Assembly: GCA_016946835.1 (NCBI GenBank)
Contig: JACVTC010000018.1
Coordinates: 126,001 to 190,000, forward strand
From: Neocallimastix lanati (nom. inval.)
Lineage: Eukaryota; Neocallimastigomycota; Neocallimastigomycetes; Neocallimastigales; Neocallimastigaceae
DNA: 64,000 bases
Direction: 5' to 3'
This document shows positions 24,783 to 35,594 of this stretch, one piece after another (within the stretch, counting starts at the first letter, position 1; each line of letters opens with the position of its first letter). A program made the translations under genes and the position numbers. The notes beneath the pieces were generated by a model. The model was not told the origin of the DNA and did not search any database. It worked only from the letters and a program-made list of their open reading frames with translations.

Positions 24783-27700
24783 ATGGAGATTTTGGAAACA
24801 ATATATACAATTCTCAAAGATGACACAGGGAGAAGTAATCATCTTGTTAAAGCTATATATAGTAATGATTATAAATTAACAAAATTTTATATGGAATATG
24901 CCGCTGAAAAAAATATTATCTATAATTTAGTTGAAAAAGATAAGGATGGAAATAATCCTTTATTAAAAGCTATTTACAATAATAATTATAAATTAGTGAG
25001 ATTAATTTTTGAAAATGTTCATAATCACTATATTAATTTAATAATTAATGAAAAAAATAAAGAAGAAATTTATCCACTCTTAAAAGCAATCTATAACAAT
25101 AATTATGAAATAGTAAAATTAATTATTGAATATTCCAATAACAATAATTTTATTTTGAAGTTGAATGATAAAGACAAAAATGGTAATTATCCTCTCTTAA
25201 AAGCTATTGAAATTGGAAGTAGTGAAATGGTTAAATTAATAATTGATAATTCAGAAAAAACTAATAATATTTTGTATATTAATGAAAAGGATAATTATGG
25301 ATTTTATCCTCTTTTATTAGCAATATATATGGGGAATATTAAGATAGTTGAACTAATAATAAATTATGCCAAACGTAATAATATTACTTTGATATTGAAT
25401 GATAAAGATGCATTTCATTGTAATCCAATTTCAAAAATTGTATCTAATAAATATGATAAAATTTTTTATTTAGTTTTGAAATACTCCTATGAAAATAAAA
25501 TTATTTTAAATTTAAATGAAATATATACCCAAGGTTTCACTTTTCTCTTAGAAATTATCGATATGAATAATTATTTATTATTAGAATTAATACTAAATTA
25601 TATTACTCATTATGATATTAATATTGATATAAATGGTAAAGATTTATCTGGTACATATCCGCTTTTAAGTGTTATTGATAAAAAAAATTCTAATATGGTA
25701 AATTTAATTATTGAATATGCTACTGATAATAAATTAATTTTAGAATTAAATGAATCAAATAAAAAAAAAGAATATCCACTTTTAAAAGCAACAGAAATTA
25801 ATAGTTACAAAATAGTTCATTCATTAATTCATTATGCTAAAAAAAATAATATTATATTGAAAGTGAATGAAAAGGATGATTCAAAAAACTATCCACTTTT
25901 AGTGGCATTAAAACATAAAAATTTTGAAATAGTGAGTTTAATTTTGGAATATTCAAAGGAAAATAATATTATTTTAGATTTAAATGAAATGGATTCATCT
26001 GGAAATTATCCTATTTTAATTGCTGCTAGTAATAAAGACAGTGCAGTAATAGAATCACTTATGGAATATGTTAAAAAATTTAATATTGATCTAAAGTTAA
26101 ATGAAAAAGATCAATATGGAAATTATCCTATTTTAGAAGCTTCTGGTAACCCAAATAGTAAAGTAATAAAATCAATTATAGAATATGCTAGTGATCATAA
26201 CATAAATTTAAATTTGGAAGATAAGGATCAAAAGGGTAATTATCCTATTATCAAATCAGTCTTTAATAGAAATATTGAGATAATGAAACTAATCATGGAA
26301 TATTCTAATAGAATTAATGTAACTTTAAAATTTAATGGAAAAGATCAATATGGAAATTATCCAATTTTGGCTGCTGCTAGTAATAATGGTAGTGATGTCA
26401 TGAAATTAATAATAGATTATGCTATTAAGAATAATCTAATTATAAATTTTGAAGAAAAGGATCAATTTGGAAATTATCCTCTTTTAGCTGCTACTAGTAA
26501 TATGAACAGTGAAGTCATGAGATTAATTATAAAATATGTTGATAAATTTAATTTGAAATTAAAATTGAATGAAAGGGATCAATCTGGAAATTATCCATTT
26601 TTAAATGCTGCTAGTAATATGAATAGTGAAGTAATAAAATTAATAATAAAATATGCTACTAAAAATTATATTAAATTAGAGGTTAATGAAATAGATAAAA
26701 ATGAAAATTATCCTCTATTAGTTGCAGCAAGTAATATAAATAGCGAAGTAATGAAATCAATTATAGCGTATAGTAAAGTCATTAAAGTTCATTTGAAATT
26801 ACTTAAAGGGAATAAATATAAAATTTATCCTCTATTGGCCGCATCTACTAATAAAAATAGTGAGGTAATGAAATTAATGATAGAGTATGCCAATGAAAAT
26901 GATATATATTTAAATATTAATAGAACAGATAAAAATGATAATTATCCTCTTTTAAATGCAATTGGTATTAATAATATTAGAAATGTTAAACAATTAATTG
27001 AATATGCTAGCAATATTAATAGTATTTTGAATATTAATAAAGAAAATAAGAGAAAGGAAACCCCACTTTTTAATGCAATTTGTTTAGAAAATATTGATAT
27101 TATTAAGTTAATCATTGATTATGCCCAAAAACTTGATATAAGCTTAAATATAAACGAAAAAAATTGTTTCGGTTATAACGCCTTTTTTTTATCAATTATT
27201 TATAATAACCTTGACATAGCTAAATTATTAATTGATTATGCTATCCAAAGAGGTTTTTTAATTGATATTAATACCATGGATATTCTTGGAAATACACCAA
27301 TTTTAATAGCGGTATACAATAATAATATAAAAATGGTTCAGACAATCATGGATTATTCTAAATGTTTAAATATTAAACTAGAAATTAATATTAGAAATAA
27401 TTTAAGTTCTTTTCCACTATTAGAAGCTGTTATTAATAACAACAACGAAATGGTAAAATTAATAATAAATTATGCCAAATCTAAAAAAATTAAAATTAAC
27501 TTGGACAGTAAAAAGTATGATTACCAAAATTTTGATATGCTAAAAATAATACGAAATAATAAAACTTTAGATGATAATTTAATAGAATTACTGTATCCAT
27601 CAACAATTGATTTTCAAATAAGATATATTGAAAATTATATTAGACGAAATAACAATGAATTAAATGTCTTAGAAAATAAAATTAAAGATAATAATCTATT

Positions 27701-27962
27701 ACTTAAAGCAATTAAAAACAATAATATTGAAGTGGTCAAATTAATTATTGATTATGCTAAAGAAAATATGATTTATTTATTTCTTGAAGATGAAGATGCT
27801 ATTGAAATTGCAAAAAAAAATAATTCTATTAGTCAAATCTTAATTCACAGTGGCTATTTTATAAAAACAAAGCATACTGGTAATAATAATATTGTAAGTT
27901 TTAATAATTATAAAAGAGTCTATAAAAAAGTACATTCTCAAAAAAGAAAAAAATTAGAATAG
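24783..27962 (+). CDS. Ankyrin-repeat protein with about 25 repeats of 39 residues
   Basis: Single-exon frame of 1059 residues with no signal peptide or membrane segment. Almost the whole chain is tandem repeats whose core is GNYPLLKAI...N.EIVKLIIEYA followed by a long second helix and I.LNLNEKD. The start-to-start period is 39 residues, against 33 in canonical ankyrin repeats. The additional six residues lie after the second helix. Residues near 915-960 and the Lys-rich C-terminus are degenerate. Ankyrin stacks mediate protein binding; the partner is unknown. The protein at 60816-61988 has the same period and wording, so the two belong to one expanded family. The start ATG at 24783 is preceded by AAAA. 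Confidence 0.9.
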   Translation: MEILETIYTILKDDTGRSNHLVKAIYSNDYKLTKFYMEYAAEKNIIYNLVEKDKDGNNPLLKAIYNNNYKLVRLIFENVHNHYINLIINEKNKEEIYPLLKAIYNNNYEIVKLIIEYSNNNNFILKLNDKDKNGNYPLLKAIEIGSSEMVKLIIDNSEKTNNILYINEKDNYGFYPLLLAIYMGNIKIVELIINYAKRNNITLILNDKDAFHCNPISKIVSNKYDKIFYLVLKYSYENKIILNLNEIYTQGFTFLLEIIDMNNYLLLELILNYITHYDINIDINGKDLSGTYPLLSVIDKKNSNMVNLIIEYATDNKLILELNESNKKKEYPLLKATEINSYKIVHSLIHYAKKNNIILKVNEKDDSKNYPLLVALKHKNFEIVSLILEYSKENNIILDLNEMDSSGNYPILIAASNKDSAVIESLMEYVKKFNIDLKLNEKDQYGNYPILEASGNPNSKVIKSIIEYASDHNINLNLEDKDQKGNYPIIKSVFNRNIEIMKLIMEYSNRINVTLKFNGKDQYGNYPILAAASNNGSDVMKLIIDYAIKNNLIINFEEKDQFGNYPLLAATSNMNSEVMRLIIKYVDKFNLKLKLNERDQSGNYPFLNAASNMNSEVIKLIIKYATKNYIKLEVNEIDKNENYPLLVAASNINSEVMKSIIAYSKVIKVHLKLLKGNKYKIYPLLAASTNKNSEVMKLMIEYANENDIYLNINRTDKNDNYPLLNAIGINNIRNVKQLIEYASNINSILNINKENKRKETPLFNAICLENIDIIKLIIDYAQKLDISLNINEKNCFGYNAFFLSIIYNNLDIAKLLIDYAIQRGFLIDINTMDILGNTPILIAVYNNNIKMVQTIMDYSKCLNIKLEINIRNNLSSFPLLEAVINNNNEMVKLIINYAKSKKIKINLDSKKYDYQNFDMLKIIRNNKTLDDNLIELLYPSTIDFQIRYIENYIRRNNNELNVLENKIKDNNLLLKAIKNNNIEVVKLIIDYAKENMIYLFLEDEDAIEIAKKNNSISQILIHSGYFIKTKHTGNNNIVSFNNYKRVYKKVHSQKRKKLE

Positions 27963-28098
27963 GAGATCTTTTTTGAAAAAAAAAAAAAAGTTGAATTAAA
28001 TTAAAAAAGGTATATTAATATTATTAATCATAATTAATATTAATAAAGTTAATAATATTAAAATTTTTATATGGAATGTCAAATTCAAATTCAAATTC

Positions 28099-28134
<36 letters not shown>

Positions 28135-28169
28135 AAAACACTTTCAATCCATTATAACTTATAAACTTA
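27963..28169. other. 3' flank of the ankyrin gene
   Basis: A runs, short TTCAAA repeats at 28080-28103 and a poly(A) tract. Nothing else was seen. Confidence 0.5.
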
Positions 28170-28428
28170 ATATTTTATTTTATTTATTTTATTCCATCTG
28201 TAATTTATATTTATATTTCTACTATTTATTTTATTTTATTCAATCTGTACTTTATATTTAATATTCTACTATTTATTTTATTTTATTTTATTCAATCTGT
28301 ACTTTATATTTAATATTCTACTATTTATTATATTTTATTTTATTCAATCTGTACTTTATATTCATATTTCTACTATTTCTACTATTTATTTTATTCATTC
28401 TGTTCTTTATATTCATATTTATTAGGAT
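28170..28428. repeat. Minisatellite of about 60 bp, four to five copies
   Basis: Tandem units of the form TTTATTTTATTCAATCTGTACTTTATATT...TTCTACTA. Copies differ by short indels and by TTTAA/TTCAT changes. Confidence 0.85.
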
Positions 28429-28519
28429 ACCAACTAAATTAAAAATAAAAATTAAAATTTAAGCTAAATCTTAAAATTAGTAATATATTTTATGTTATTT
28501 AATTAATATTCTATAGTAT

Positions 28520-28665
28520 AATGCCTCGGGTTAGTACTCGACAAGGATTACTATCCGAAAATATAAACGCAAACTAACCAGGAACGTTAACTCTGAAAAT
28601 GCAGTAAGACAAGTTAGCATGGCCAATACCTCTGAAGGAGAAGACCATAATTTCTTTCAGATAAA
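28520..28665 (+). pseudogene. Fragment of an unrecognised repeat protein (copy of 35060-35205)
   Basis: Nucleotide similarity to 35060-35205 is strong, including TCTGAAGGAGAAGACCATAATTTCTTTCAG in both (described here by its ends TCTGAAGG and TTTCAG). The longer copy reads RVSSRQGLLF...SEGEDHNFFQ. This copy has in-frame stops. The encoded family is not recognised, but its presence in three places in the window marks it as part of a mobile element. Confidence 0.55.
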
Positions 28666-28669
28666 TAAA

Positions 28670-28700
28670 GAATAATGTTATTAATAATTGTAGCTTTAGA

Positions 28701-28733
<33 letters not shown>

Positions 28734-30289
28734 TTTATAATAAATATTTTATTAATAAATCTTATAATGGATATAAAACTTTTATAATAATTTATTTTTA
28801 TATTTTTATTAATATTTTACAACAAATATTCTATTAGTATCAAGTTATAAATATTTTATTAATATCTTTTATTAATAATTATTATATTAACTTCTTAAAA
28901 ATACTTTTTATAAAATAGTAATAATAATTACTTCAATAACATAACATTACTGTTTTAATCATATTTTTCCTTTTTCTCCACAATGGAATTTCCCATCCAC
29001 ATTAAAATTCTAGTAAAATACAAAAATATTTCTTCTTGTATAATTCAAATAAACAAATTAGAAGAGTAAAAATTAATAAACAATAAATGAAAATTCATAA
29101 TATTTGAAAATAGAGAATTAAATATATATAAAATATTAAAGGTTTCTGTGTAAAATTAAAATTTTATTTTTAACCTAAAATAATAGAATAGTTAAGTAAA
29201 CCATAATAGAATAGTTGATAATAAAAATAGCAGTATTAAAATAATGAATAAATAATGAATAAATAAAATGTAATAATTAAAATAATAAATTATATTAATA
29301 TTATAATCAAAATGATAGCTAATTATAATAATAAATTAATTAATAATAATAATTGAGATTAATGTAATAACAAATTACTAATGAATAACTAAAACTTCAT
29401 GTAATAATTAAAGGAAGATAATTTTCTTTCTTTTAGAAAAGGGAACAATAATATTTAAGAATATTAATGATAAATAAAAAAGATATTAAATAAAAAATAT
29501 AAAACAAAAAAAAAAAAAAAGGAACATCATTTATTTTTAATTTTATTGTTTCAAATTGAATAGGTGAAAATAATAATTACATCGTTTAAAAGAATTCATT
29601 TTATTAATTAGAATATACATGTGTTCAAGCATCAATTTAATAAAGAATGATAAAATAAAATAATCTTAATTAAGTTACAGTATTAAATAATAACGTAACC
29701 TCAAATTAAAATATTTGTCTTTTTTAATAAATAGAACTTTCCAATATTCTAATAAAAATTAAAAAATAAAATTATTCCTTATTAAAAAATAAAATATTCC
29801 ACAGATATAATAAAAATACCTATTAACATATCCTCTATTTAATATTATTATATTATTATAATCTAAACAAATTATTAAAATATCTTTATGAATATTTTTA
29901 TGAATATTCATATCAAAATATTATTAATAAAATCAAGTTATTTCATTTATCTAACAATTTCTACTAACCAATTGTCAAGTTTCTTGGGGTTTGGTTTTTT
30001 TTTAGCTAATTGTTATTCATTATGGTAATACCAATAAGTTCTTAGAAATTTTTATTTAAGGATGATAAAAATAAAGAAAAATTAAAGGAAAAAGAAAAAG
30101 AAAAAAAAAAAGATGATGATGAAAATGAAGATATAGAGAATGAAAATAAAGATAATTATGATAAGAAAAATAAAAGAGAAAAAAAAAAAAAAAAAAAAAA
30201 AAGTGAATACGAAATAGAGGATAAGAAAACAAGAAAAAAAAAAAAGAATTAAATTGAAATGAATATTTATGCCAATAATGCAAGATTGA
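28670..30289. other. AT-rich region, no gene recognised
   Basis: TA-repeat at about 28700-28732, then featureless AT-rich DNA. From 30055 to 30250 the plus strand is purine-rich and would encode a Lys/Glu/Asp-rich segment, possibly part of the decayed gene that follows. Confidence 0.5.
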
Positions 30290-30640
30290 AAATTATTATA
30301 TATTAGGAGAAAGAGAAGAACCTTTCAAACAATAGTTAGAATTATAGTAGCCCCTGAAGCCTTCAATGTAAATGATATTTCTAATTTGAGAACATTTATT
30401 CAATTAGAAAAGAATCATTTAAAATACATTCCTGATATTTTTCTGAATAGAGAAAATTTGACTAATATTATTCATTTATTATTAAAAACATTAGAATAAT
30501 GTTTTTAATAATAATTGATCCAGATTTTTCAAAAAAAATTTAAAAAGATTTATCTTGATTTAATAAAAGATTTATTGGGTACTTATCAATTTGTGAGGGA
30601 TTCTAAAATAAAACAATTAATGATAATTAAAACGTGTATT
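30290..30640 (+). pseudogene. Decayed gene fragment of unknown function
   Basis: An open stretch to the stop at 30497-30499 contains RTFQTIVRIIVAPEAF and DISNLRTFIQLEKNH, of normal amino-acid complexity. A second stretch in another frame (about 30530-30640) reads KKIYLDLIKDLLGTYQFVRD. The two look like one protein broken by a stop or frameshift, with a Lys/Glu-rich segment before it. I do not recognise the family. It stops at an LTR relic. Confidence 0.4.
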
Positions 30641-31145
30641 TAATATATTAAAATATGTATGATCCATCAAATGTATTTTGTATGTATAAATAGCATTAAA
30701 TTATGTATTCTTAAAAAATAAGCCTTTTACGTTTTAATTATTATTGAAATTGAATGAATGTTTAATGAAATATCTGGAGAATATAGTCAATTTAAATCCT
30801 AATCCATAGATAAATGAAGTTCGGTGTATAGGAATTTTTTCTGAATTTATTTATACACTTTATTTTTTGAATATTACTTTTTTTTTTTTTTATTTCAAGT
30901 TACTATTTTAAAATATTATTATGCTCAAATTGGACAAATAATATTTATTATTTTTTTTTTATTAATTCCGTGGTTTTTTGTAGTATATGATAAAAATCTC
31001 AATATTTGTTTATTTATTGACTTTATTTATTTGAAGCAAAAGGCTTATTTTTTTAAGAATACATAATTTAATGCTATTTATACATACAAAATACATTTGA
31101 TGGATTATCCATATTTCAATACATTAAATACATGTTTTCATATTA
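30625..31145. repeat. Inverted repeat of about 95 bp made of LTR relics
   Basis: Arm 1 (about 30630-30728) and arm 2 (about 31038-31138) are near-identical in opposite orientation, sharing for example CATCAAATGTATTTTGTATG. Arm 2 continues into sequence resembling the LTR of copia element 1, with the shared block TATAAAAGAGGCTTATAAAA. Between the arms is a fragment (about 30790-30990) matching 35205-35400. This fits two head-to-head LTR remnants rather than a TIR transposon. Confidence 0.55.
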
Positions 31146-31622
31146 ACTATATAAAAGAGGCTTATAAAAATAAAAAATTTTTAAAACTATATTCATAAAC
31201 TATATATTAATATAAAATATCCTTTTATATATATATTAAACTATTTAATATTTAAAATTATAAATAAAAGTTGTAATAAAATAAAAATATTAATTAAAAA
31301 AGTTAAATTTATAAACATATTAATTTTCTAATAATAATTAATAAAATATTCATGTAATTAATTAATAAATAAATAAATAAAAATATTAATTAAAAATGTT
31401 AATTAAATTTATAAACATATTAATTTTCTAATAATAATTAATAAAATATTCATGTAATTAATAAATTAATAAATAAAAAAATTTTTAGAACTATATTCAT
31501 AAACTATATAAACAATATATTAATATAATATATTCTATTTATTTATAATAAACTATTTAATATTTAAAATTATAAATAAAAATTGTAATAAAATAAAAAT
31601 ATTAATTAAAATGTTAATTAAA

Positions 31623-31625
<3 letters not shown>
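31036..31625 (-). repeat. Relic LTRs related to copia element 1
   Basis: Two partial copies, about 31036-31345 and 31480-31625, align in order with 5150-5481: the AAAGAGGCTTATAAAA block, ACTATATTCATAAACTATAT, TTTAATATTTAAAATTATAA and TAATTTTCTAA. The end of the first copy is itself duplicated at 31380-31460. No internal coding sequence remains. Confidence 0.5.
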
Positions 31626-31629
<4 letters not shown>

Positions 31630-31654
<25 letters not shown>

Positions 31655-32053
31655 CTTAAAAATGTTTAATTTTATTTTATTTTCTGTTTAAAATTGGTCT
31701 CTGGATCGACCCCCACAAGTATCATATCTTCACGATTTTTCCCTTTGGGTTTTGCGTGAAAGGTTAGGGGTTAAACGATACTCAGGTAGGTATACTTTCT
31801 AAGTTTTCTATATTTCTAACACTATAAGAATCCCATTGCGTAAGCCTTGTCTGAGAGGATTTACAGTGTCCAGCTCCTCTGGGATGGCAAGGACGCCACC
31901 TATAGTTGGCTCTGCTTTCCCTCGAGGATCGCGTAGGGTACTTCTATATGGAGTTTCTTTGCTTATGGGGAGTTGAGAGCGTCGACGCCGTACTGGTATG
32001 GCAGTTAATCATACACCCATATTACTATATGGGGAAGACCAAAGTCTTCAGTC

Positions 32054-32091
<38 letters not shown>

Positions 32092-33770
32092 CTGTTTAAA
32101 ATTATTTTAGTATATAATGTTGTAATATTTTTAGAAAAAAAAAGAAAAAAAAGAAAAAAAAAATTTTTTTTTTATTTTTAATATTTAAAAATTTATTAAA
32201 ACAAATTATTTTATTTTAATTAAGAGAAAAAAAAATAAAAAAAGGAAACCTTTTTTCTTTTTTTTTCTAAAAATTTTTTATCCTATAGATAAGTATTTTA
32301 ATAGTTAAAATTCTTTATATATAAAGTAAGTATCACATAATACATCTATAAATAATTAAAATTTGAAAATTTATTAATATTGATTAAATAATTATATTAT
32401 TTTAATTAAGGGACAAAAAGATGAACGTATTTTATGAAATAAATATCTTTATGTTGTATACCAATATCTTTCTGTTGTATACCACTTTTGATTTCAGCCA
32501 CCCGAGTGGGGGTTAATAGTAATCTTTTAAGTAATATCACACTTTAATGATGGATGTGCGTACTTAATTTGATAATACAAATAGAATATTTAAACCGTTT
32601 TATGGTATAATTAAGTTAAGATCTGTATATCATGAATAAATGTTTTTGATGGGTGTGCGTGCTTAAATTAATAATACAATAGAATATTTAAATCATTTTA
32701 TGGTATAATTAAGTTAAGATCTGTATATCATGATTTAATGTTTGATATTATATATATATTATTTTTTATTTTTTTTCTTCTTTCAATTTTTTTTTTCTTT
32801 TTTTTTTTCGTTACCCTATTATTTTTGATAAAGTAAGTATTATTATTAAAGTTTAAAAAAATTACTTAATAATAATATTTATTATAAAAATAACAGAATT
32901 TAAGAGTATTAAAAGAATCAATTTAATGAAATTTAAAATTGAAAAAAAAATGTAAAAATAAAAATGTATTTTTTTATATAGCAATATTCTAATAGTATGC
33001 TATTAAATAATTTTTTAAAAAAGTGATTAATACTCTTTTTCTATTATTGGATTATAAAGTTTTTTAAGAGTATTTAGTAGATAATTTCATTAATAATAAT
33101 TATCACAGTTTTTGGAATTAGTAATTTTTAAATGTTTTAGAGAATTTAAAAAAAAATTATAATGTTTCATTCAAATTCATGTGATAATTTAAGAAAAATG
33201 AAATATAATTTTAAAAAATATATAATATTAGAAAGTAATATTCATATTTTGAATATATAATGATAATAAAAAATATTTAAAAATATTTAAAAAAAAATAA
33301 TATTTAAAAGAGTAGGAATAATATTAGTGTTTTTAAAAAAAAAAAAACAGTAATAAATTTTTTTCTATTAAAATGAAATATTATTATAAAAATATATTAT
33401 ATTAAAAGGCAATATTCATTAAAAATCATTTTAATATTTTTGAATAGGTAATGATTAGAAGAATATAGAGTTTTTAAATTAATAAACAGTAATTAAATTT
33501 TTTTTTTTTTTATTTTTTTTTATTTTTTTAATTTTTATTTTTAAAATTATAAAAAGTTCTGATGTGAGAGAAATCGTATTCATCCATCTCTCCAATCAGA
33601 ACTGGCAGATTGGATCGCTTGGTATTTTTATTCCGTAGGCTTATTATTTGTGCTTTGTTAAATATTGAAATTTTTTATTTAATATTTTTTTGTGTTTATG
33701 TTACTGAACCATAAAATATTTAAATATTTTGTTTTATATAGTAAAAAAAAAAAAAAATAAATTTTAATAT
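31630..33770. repeat. Noncoding repeat, copy A (pair of 35595-38130)
   Basis: Collinear blocks shared with copy B: TTAAAAATGTTTAATTTTA, TTTAAAATTATTTTAGTATAT, GTATAATTAAGTTAAGATC with TCTGTATATCAT, AGTAGATAATTTCATTAATA, and the GC-richer block CTGGCAGATTGGATCG near the end. Copy A has a 394-bp retroposon inserted at 31696-32089 and a local tandem duplication of a roughly 100-bp block (32548-32745). It has no reading frame. Outer boundaries are approximate. Confidence 0.7.
31696..32089 (+). mobile_element. Poly(A)-tailed retroposon with 14-bp target-site duplication
   Basis: A GC-rich 360-bp body followed by about 33 A's, flanked by exact direct repeats TTCTGTTTAAAATT (31682-31695 and 32090-32103). 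Repeat copy B retains a nearly identical uninterrupted site (TTTTGTTTAAAATTATTTTAG near 35664), which acts as an empty-site control. The body has no long frame and no clear pol III boxes. Its 3' part shares TTGAGAGCG and GTCTAT with the SINE at 15069-15525, and both contain GCTTTCCCTC. It is either a SINE or a 5'-truncated LINE 3' end. Confidence 0.8.
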
Positions 33771-33946
33771 TCCTTTTTTATTGCAATTTAAAGAATAAAT
33801 TAAAATTTTAATATTGAAATATGTTTTGATTTCATTTCTAAGCTCTATCTTACTTCTAAAGCTAGATCTTTATAGGTTATAACCCTAGAAGAATGTTTAA
33901 AGTCTTTACACCTTATTAAGAATTATAGGTCAGAGACGAAAATTTG

Positions 33947-33984
<38 letters not shown>

Positions 33985-34079
33985 TATTTACCTTGCATTT
34001 TTTTGGACGCTCTTAAAAAAGGGTAAAAACTCAGTTCCCATATATAAATATGTTAATGAAGATTCAGCACTTTGGTACT
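33771..34079. other. AT-rich sequence between repeat copy A and the LINE relic
   Basis: Contains a moderately complex patch (33835-33950, AAGCTAGATCTTTATAGG) and an A tract at 33950-33982. The patch may belong to the LINE relic but has no readable domain. Confidence 0.45.
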
Positions 34080-34460
34080 AGAAGTTTTAAGTGCAATAAA
34101 TTTATTTAAAAACTTTTATATACCTATCTTCCAAGGCTTGTGTAAGGGTTGATGTACAATTATCAGAATCATTTAGTATTAAGAAAAGAAATTCGTAAAG
34201 CTTGGAGTTCGTTCAAGGTTGTCCCCTCTCACCAATTTTTTTTTGAACTTGTTCATTAATGATATAAATAAAAAATAAATCTGAAAAAAACTAGAAACTA
34301 CTTAAAAGCTCAACTTCAAAAGTATCCTGAATTTAGCATTGGCTTCCGATGGGAACTTCACGCCAGATGTGGATATAAATTCAAAGCTGGTATTACCAAA
34401 GCTGCCAAAATGCTTGAAGAAAACTGTGCAAAAAGATGTCCTTGTTGTTATGGAAAAATA
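34080..34460 (+). pseudogene. LINE reverse transcriptase and C-terminal zinc-finger relic
   Basis: Around 34205-34265 the sequence encodes the non-LTR reverse-transcriptase block G-V-R then Q-G-C-P-L-S-P, with a one-base insertion between the two halves, followed by a broken version of the next block ending FINDI. At about 34305-34455 one frame reads KYPEFSIGFRWELHARCG and later ENCAKRCPCC, resembling the Cys-rich C-terminus of LINE ORF2. The parts between are deleted. Possibly the same family as the endonuclease relics at 23781 and 60060. Confidence 0.65.
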
Positions 34461-34533
34461 AAAATAAAAATAATAATAATCCTCAATTGGGGAACATTGA
34501 TTTTCTAAATGCTATCTTTTCTACGAATTTCGA

Positions 34534-34776
34534 ATGAAATATTTTAAGGATATTGAAGTTCTTTATGAAAAATATTTTATAATTTCTAAATATAATCCTA
34601 TATCAAATAGTAATGTAAACATTGTCATCACATATAAGAATCATATTGAATCAAGTACAGATTCTGATTCTGATAGTAGTAACGAAGTATATATTATTAA
34701 TAATGATAACAATAGGAATAATTTTGTTAATAATAATAGTATTAGTGATAGTGAAAATGGGAATATTAAATATTAG
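34534..34776 (+). pseudogene. Short unrecognised frame next to LINE relic
   Basis: An 80-residue frame whose first 35 residues (FKDIEVLYEKYFIISKYNP) are complex and whose remainder is Asp/Ser/Asn-rich. It probably belongs to the same decayed element as 34979-35404. No family was recognised. Confidence 0.3.
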
Positions 34777-34978
34777 TGATAACTCAAATAATAGTATCGT
34801 TACTACTAATGTAGTGAATAGTTCAATTGGTGAAAATTGTATTAATTTTTTTTTTAAGTAATTTTCTGAATAATGAGTGTGTAAATATATATGACTTGGT
34901 ACCTATTAATATCACTTCCTTCTTGGTAGAAAAAATGCAGACGTTATCGATTTAAATTATAAAAAGAAAAGGGATGTA

Positions 34979-35404
34979 TTGTTTAAAAACCAAATTATTA
35001 CTGGTGATTATTCAAAAACGCCATTCTTGATGCGATCTGCGGCTCTCTTTACAGAAATAAAACTTAGGGTTAGTAGTCGTCAAGGGTTACTATTCCCAAA
35101 GGATAAGCACAAACTAACCAAGAGCTTCAACGCTGAAAATGAAATAAGACAGGTTAGCAGGGCCAATGCCTCTGAAGGAGAAGACCATAATTTCTTTCAG
35201 ATAGTCCATTTAAATCCTAATCAATATGGAAATGAGGTTCGTGGCATCGGAAATTTTTTTCTGAATTTATTTATACAGTTTATTTTTGAATATTACTTTT
35301 TTTTTTTATTTCATGCTACTATTTTAAAATATTATTATGTCCAAAATGGACAATTAAAATTTATTATTTTTTTCTTTTTCATTAATTCCATGGTTTTTTT
35401 GTAA
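34979..35404 (+). pseudogene. Fragment of unrecognised element protein, longest of three copies
   Basis: A 141-residue frame, complex until about residue 90 (TPFLMRSAALFTEIKLRVSS, then QVSRANASEGEDHNFFQ and LNPNQYGNEVRG), after which it is hydrophobic low-complexity. Parts recur at 28520-28665 and 30790-30990. No catalytic motif is visible. It could be an ORF of the LINE whose relic lies just upstream. Confidence 0.4.
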
Positions 35405-35594
35405 TATAAAAAAATATTCATGTAATTAATAAATAAACAAATAAAAATTAAAGTTCTTAATAATTGCAGCTAAAAAAAAAAAAAAAAAAAAAAAAATCTT
35501 AACTTTATAGAGTAAAAGAAGTAAAAGAAATTGATTTATAATTAAATAAAATTTTTTGTTCATATTTAAATATTAAATATAATATTTTATTAAC

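Noticed and set aside
30625-31145. TIR DNA transposon defined by the inverted repeat
   Set aside because: The arms are better explained as opposed remnants of the copia 1 LTR family, and no duplication or transposase is present.
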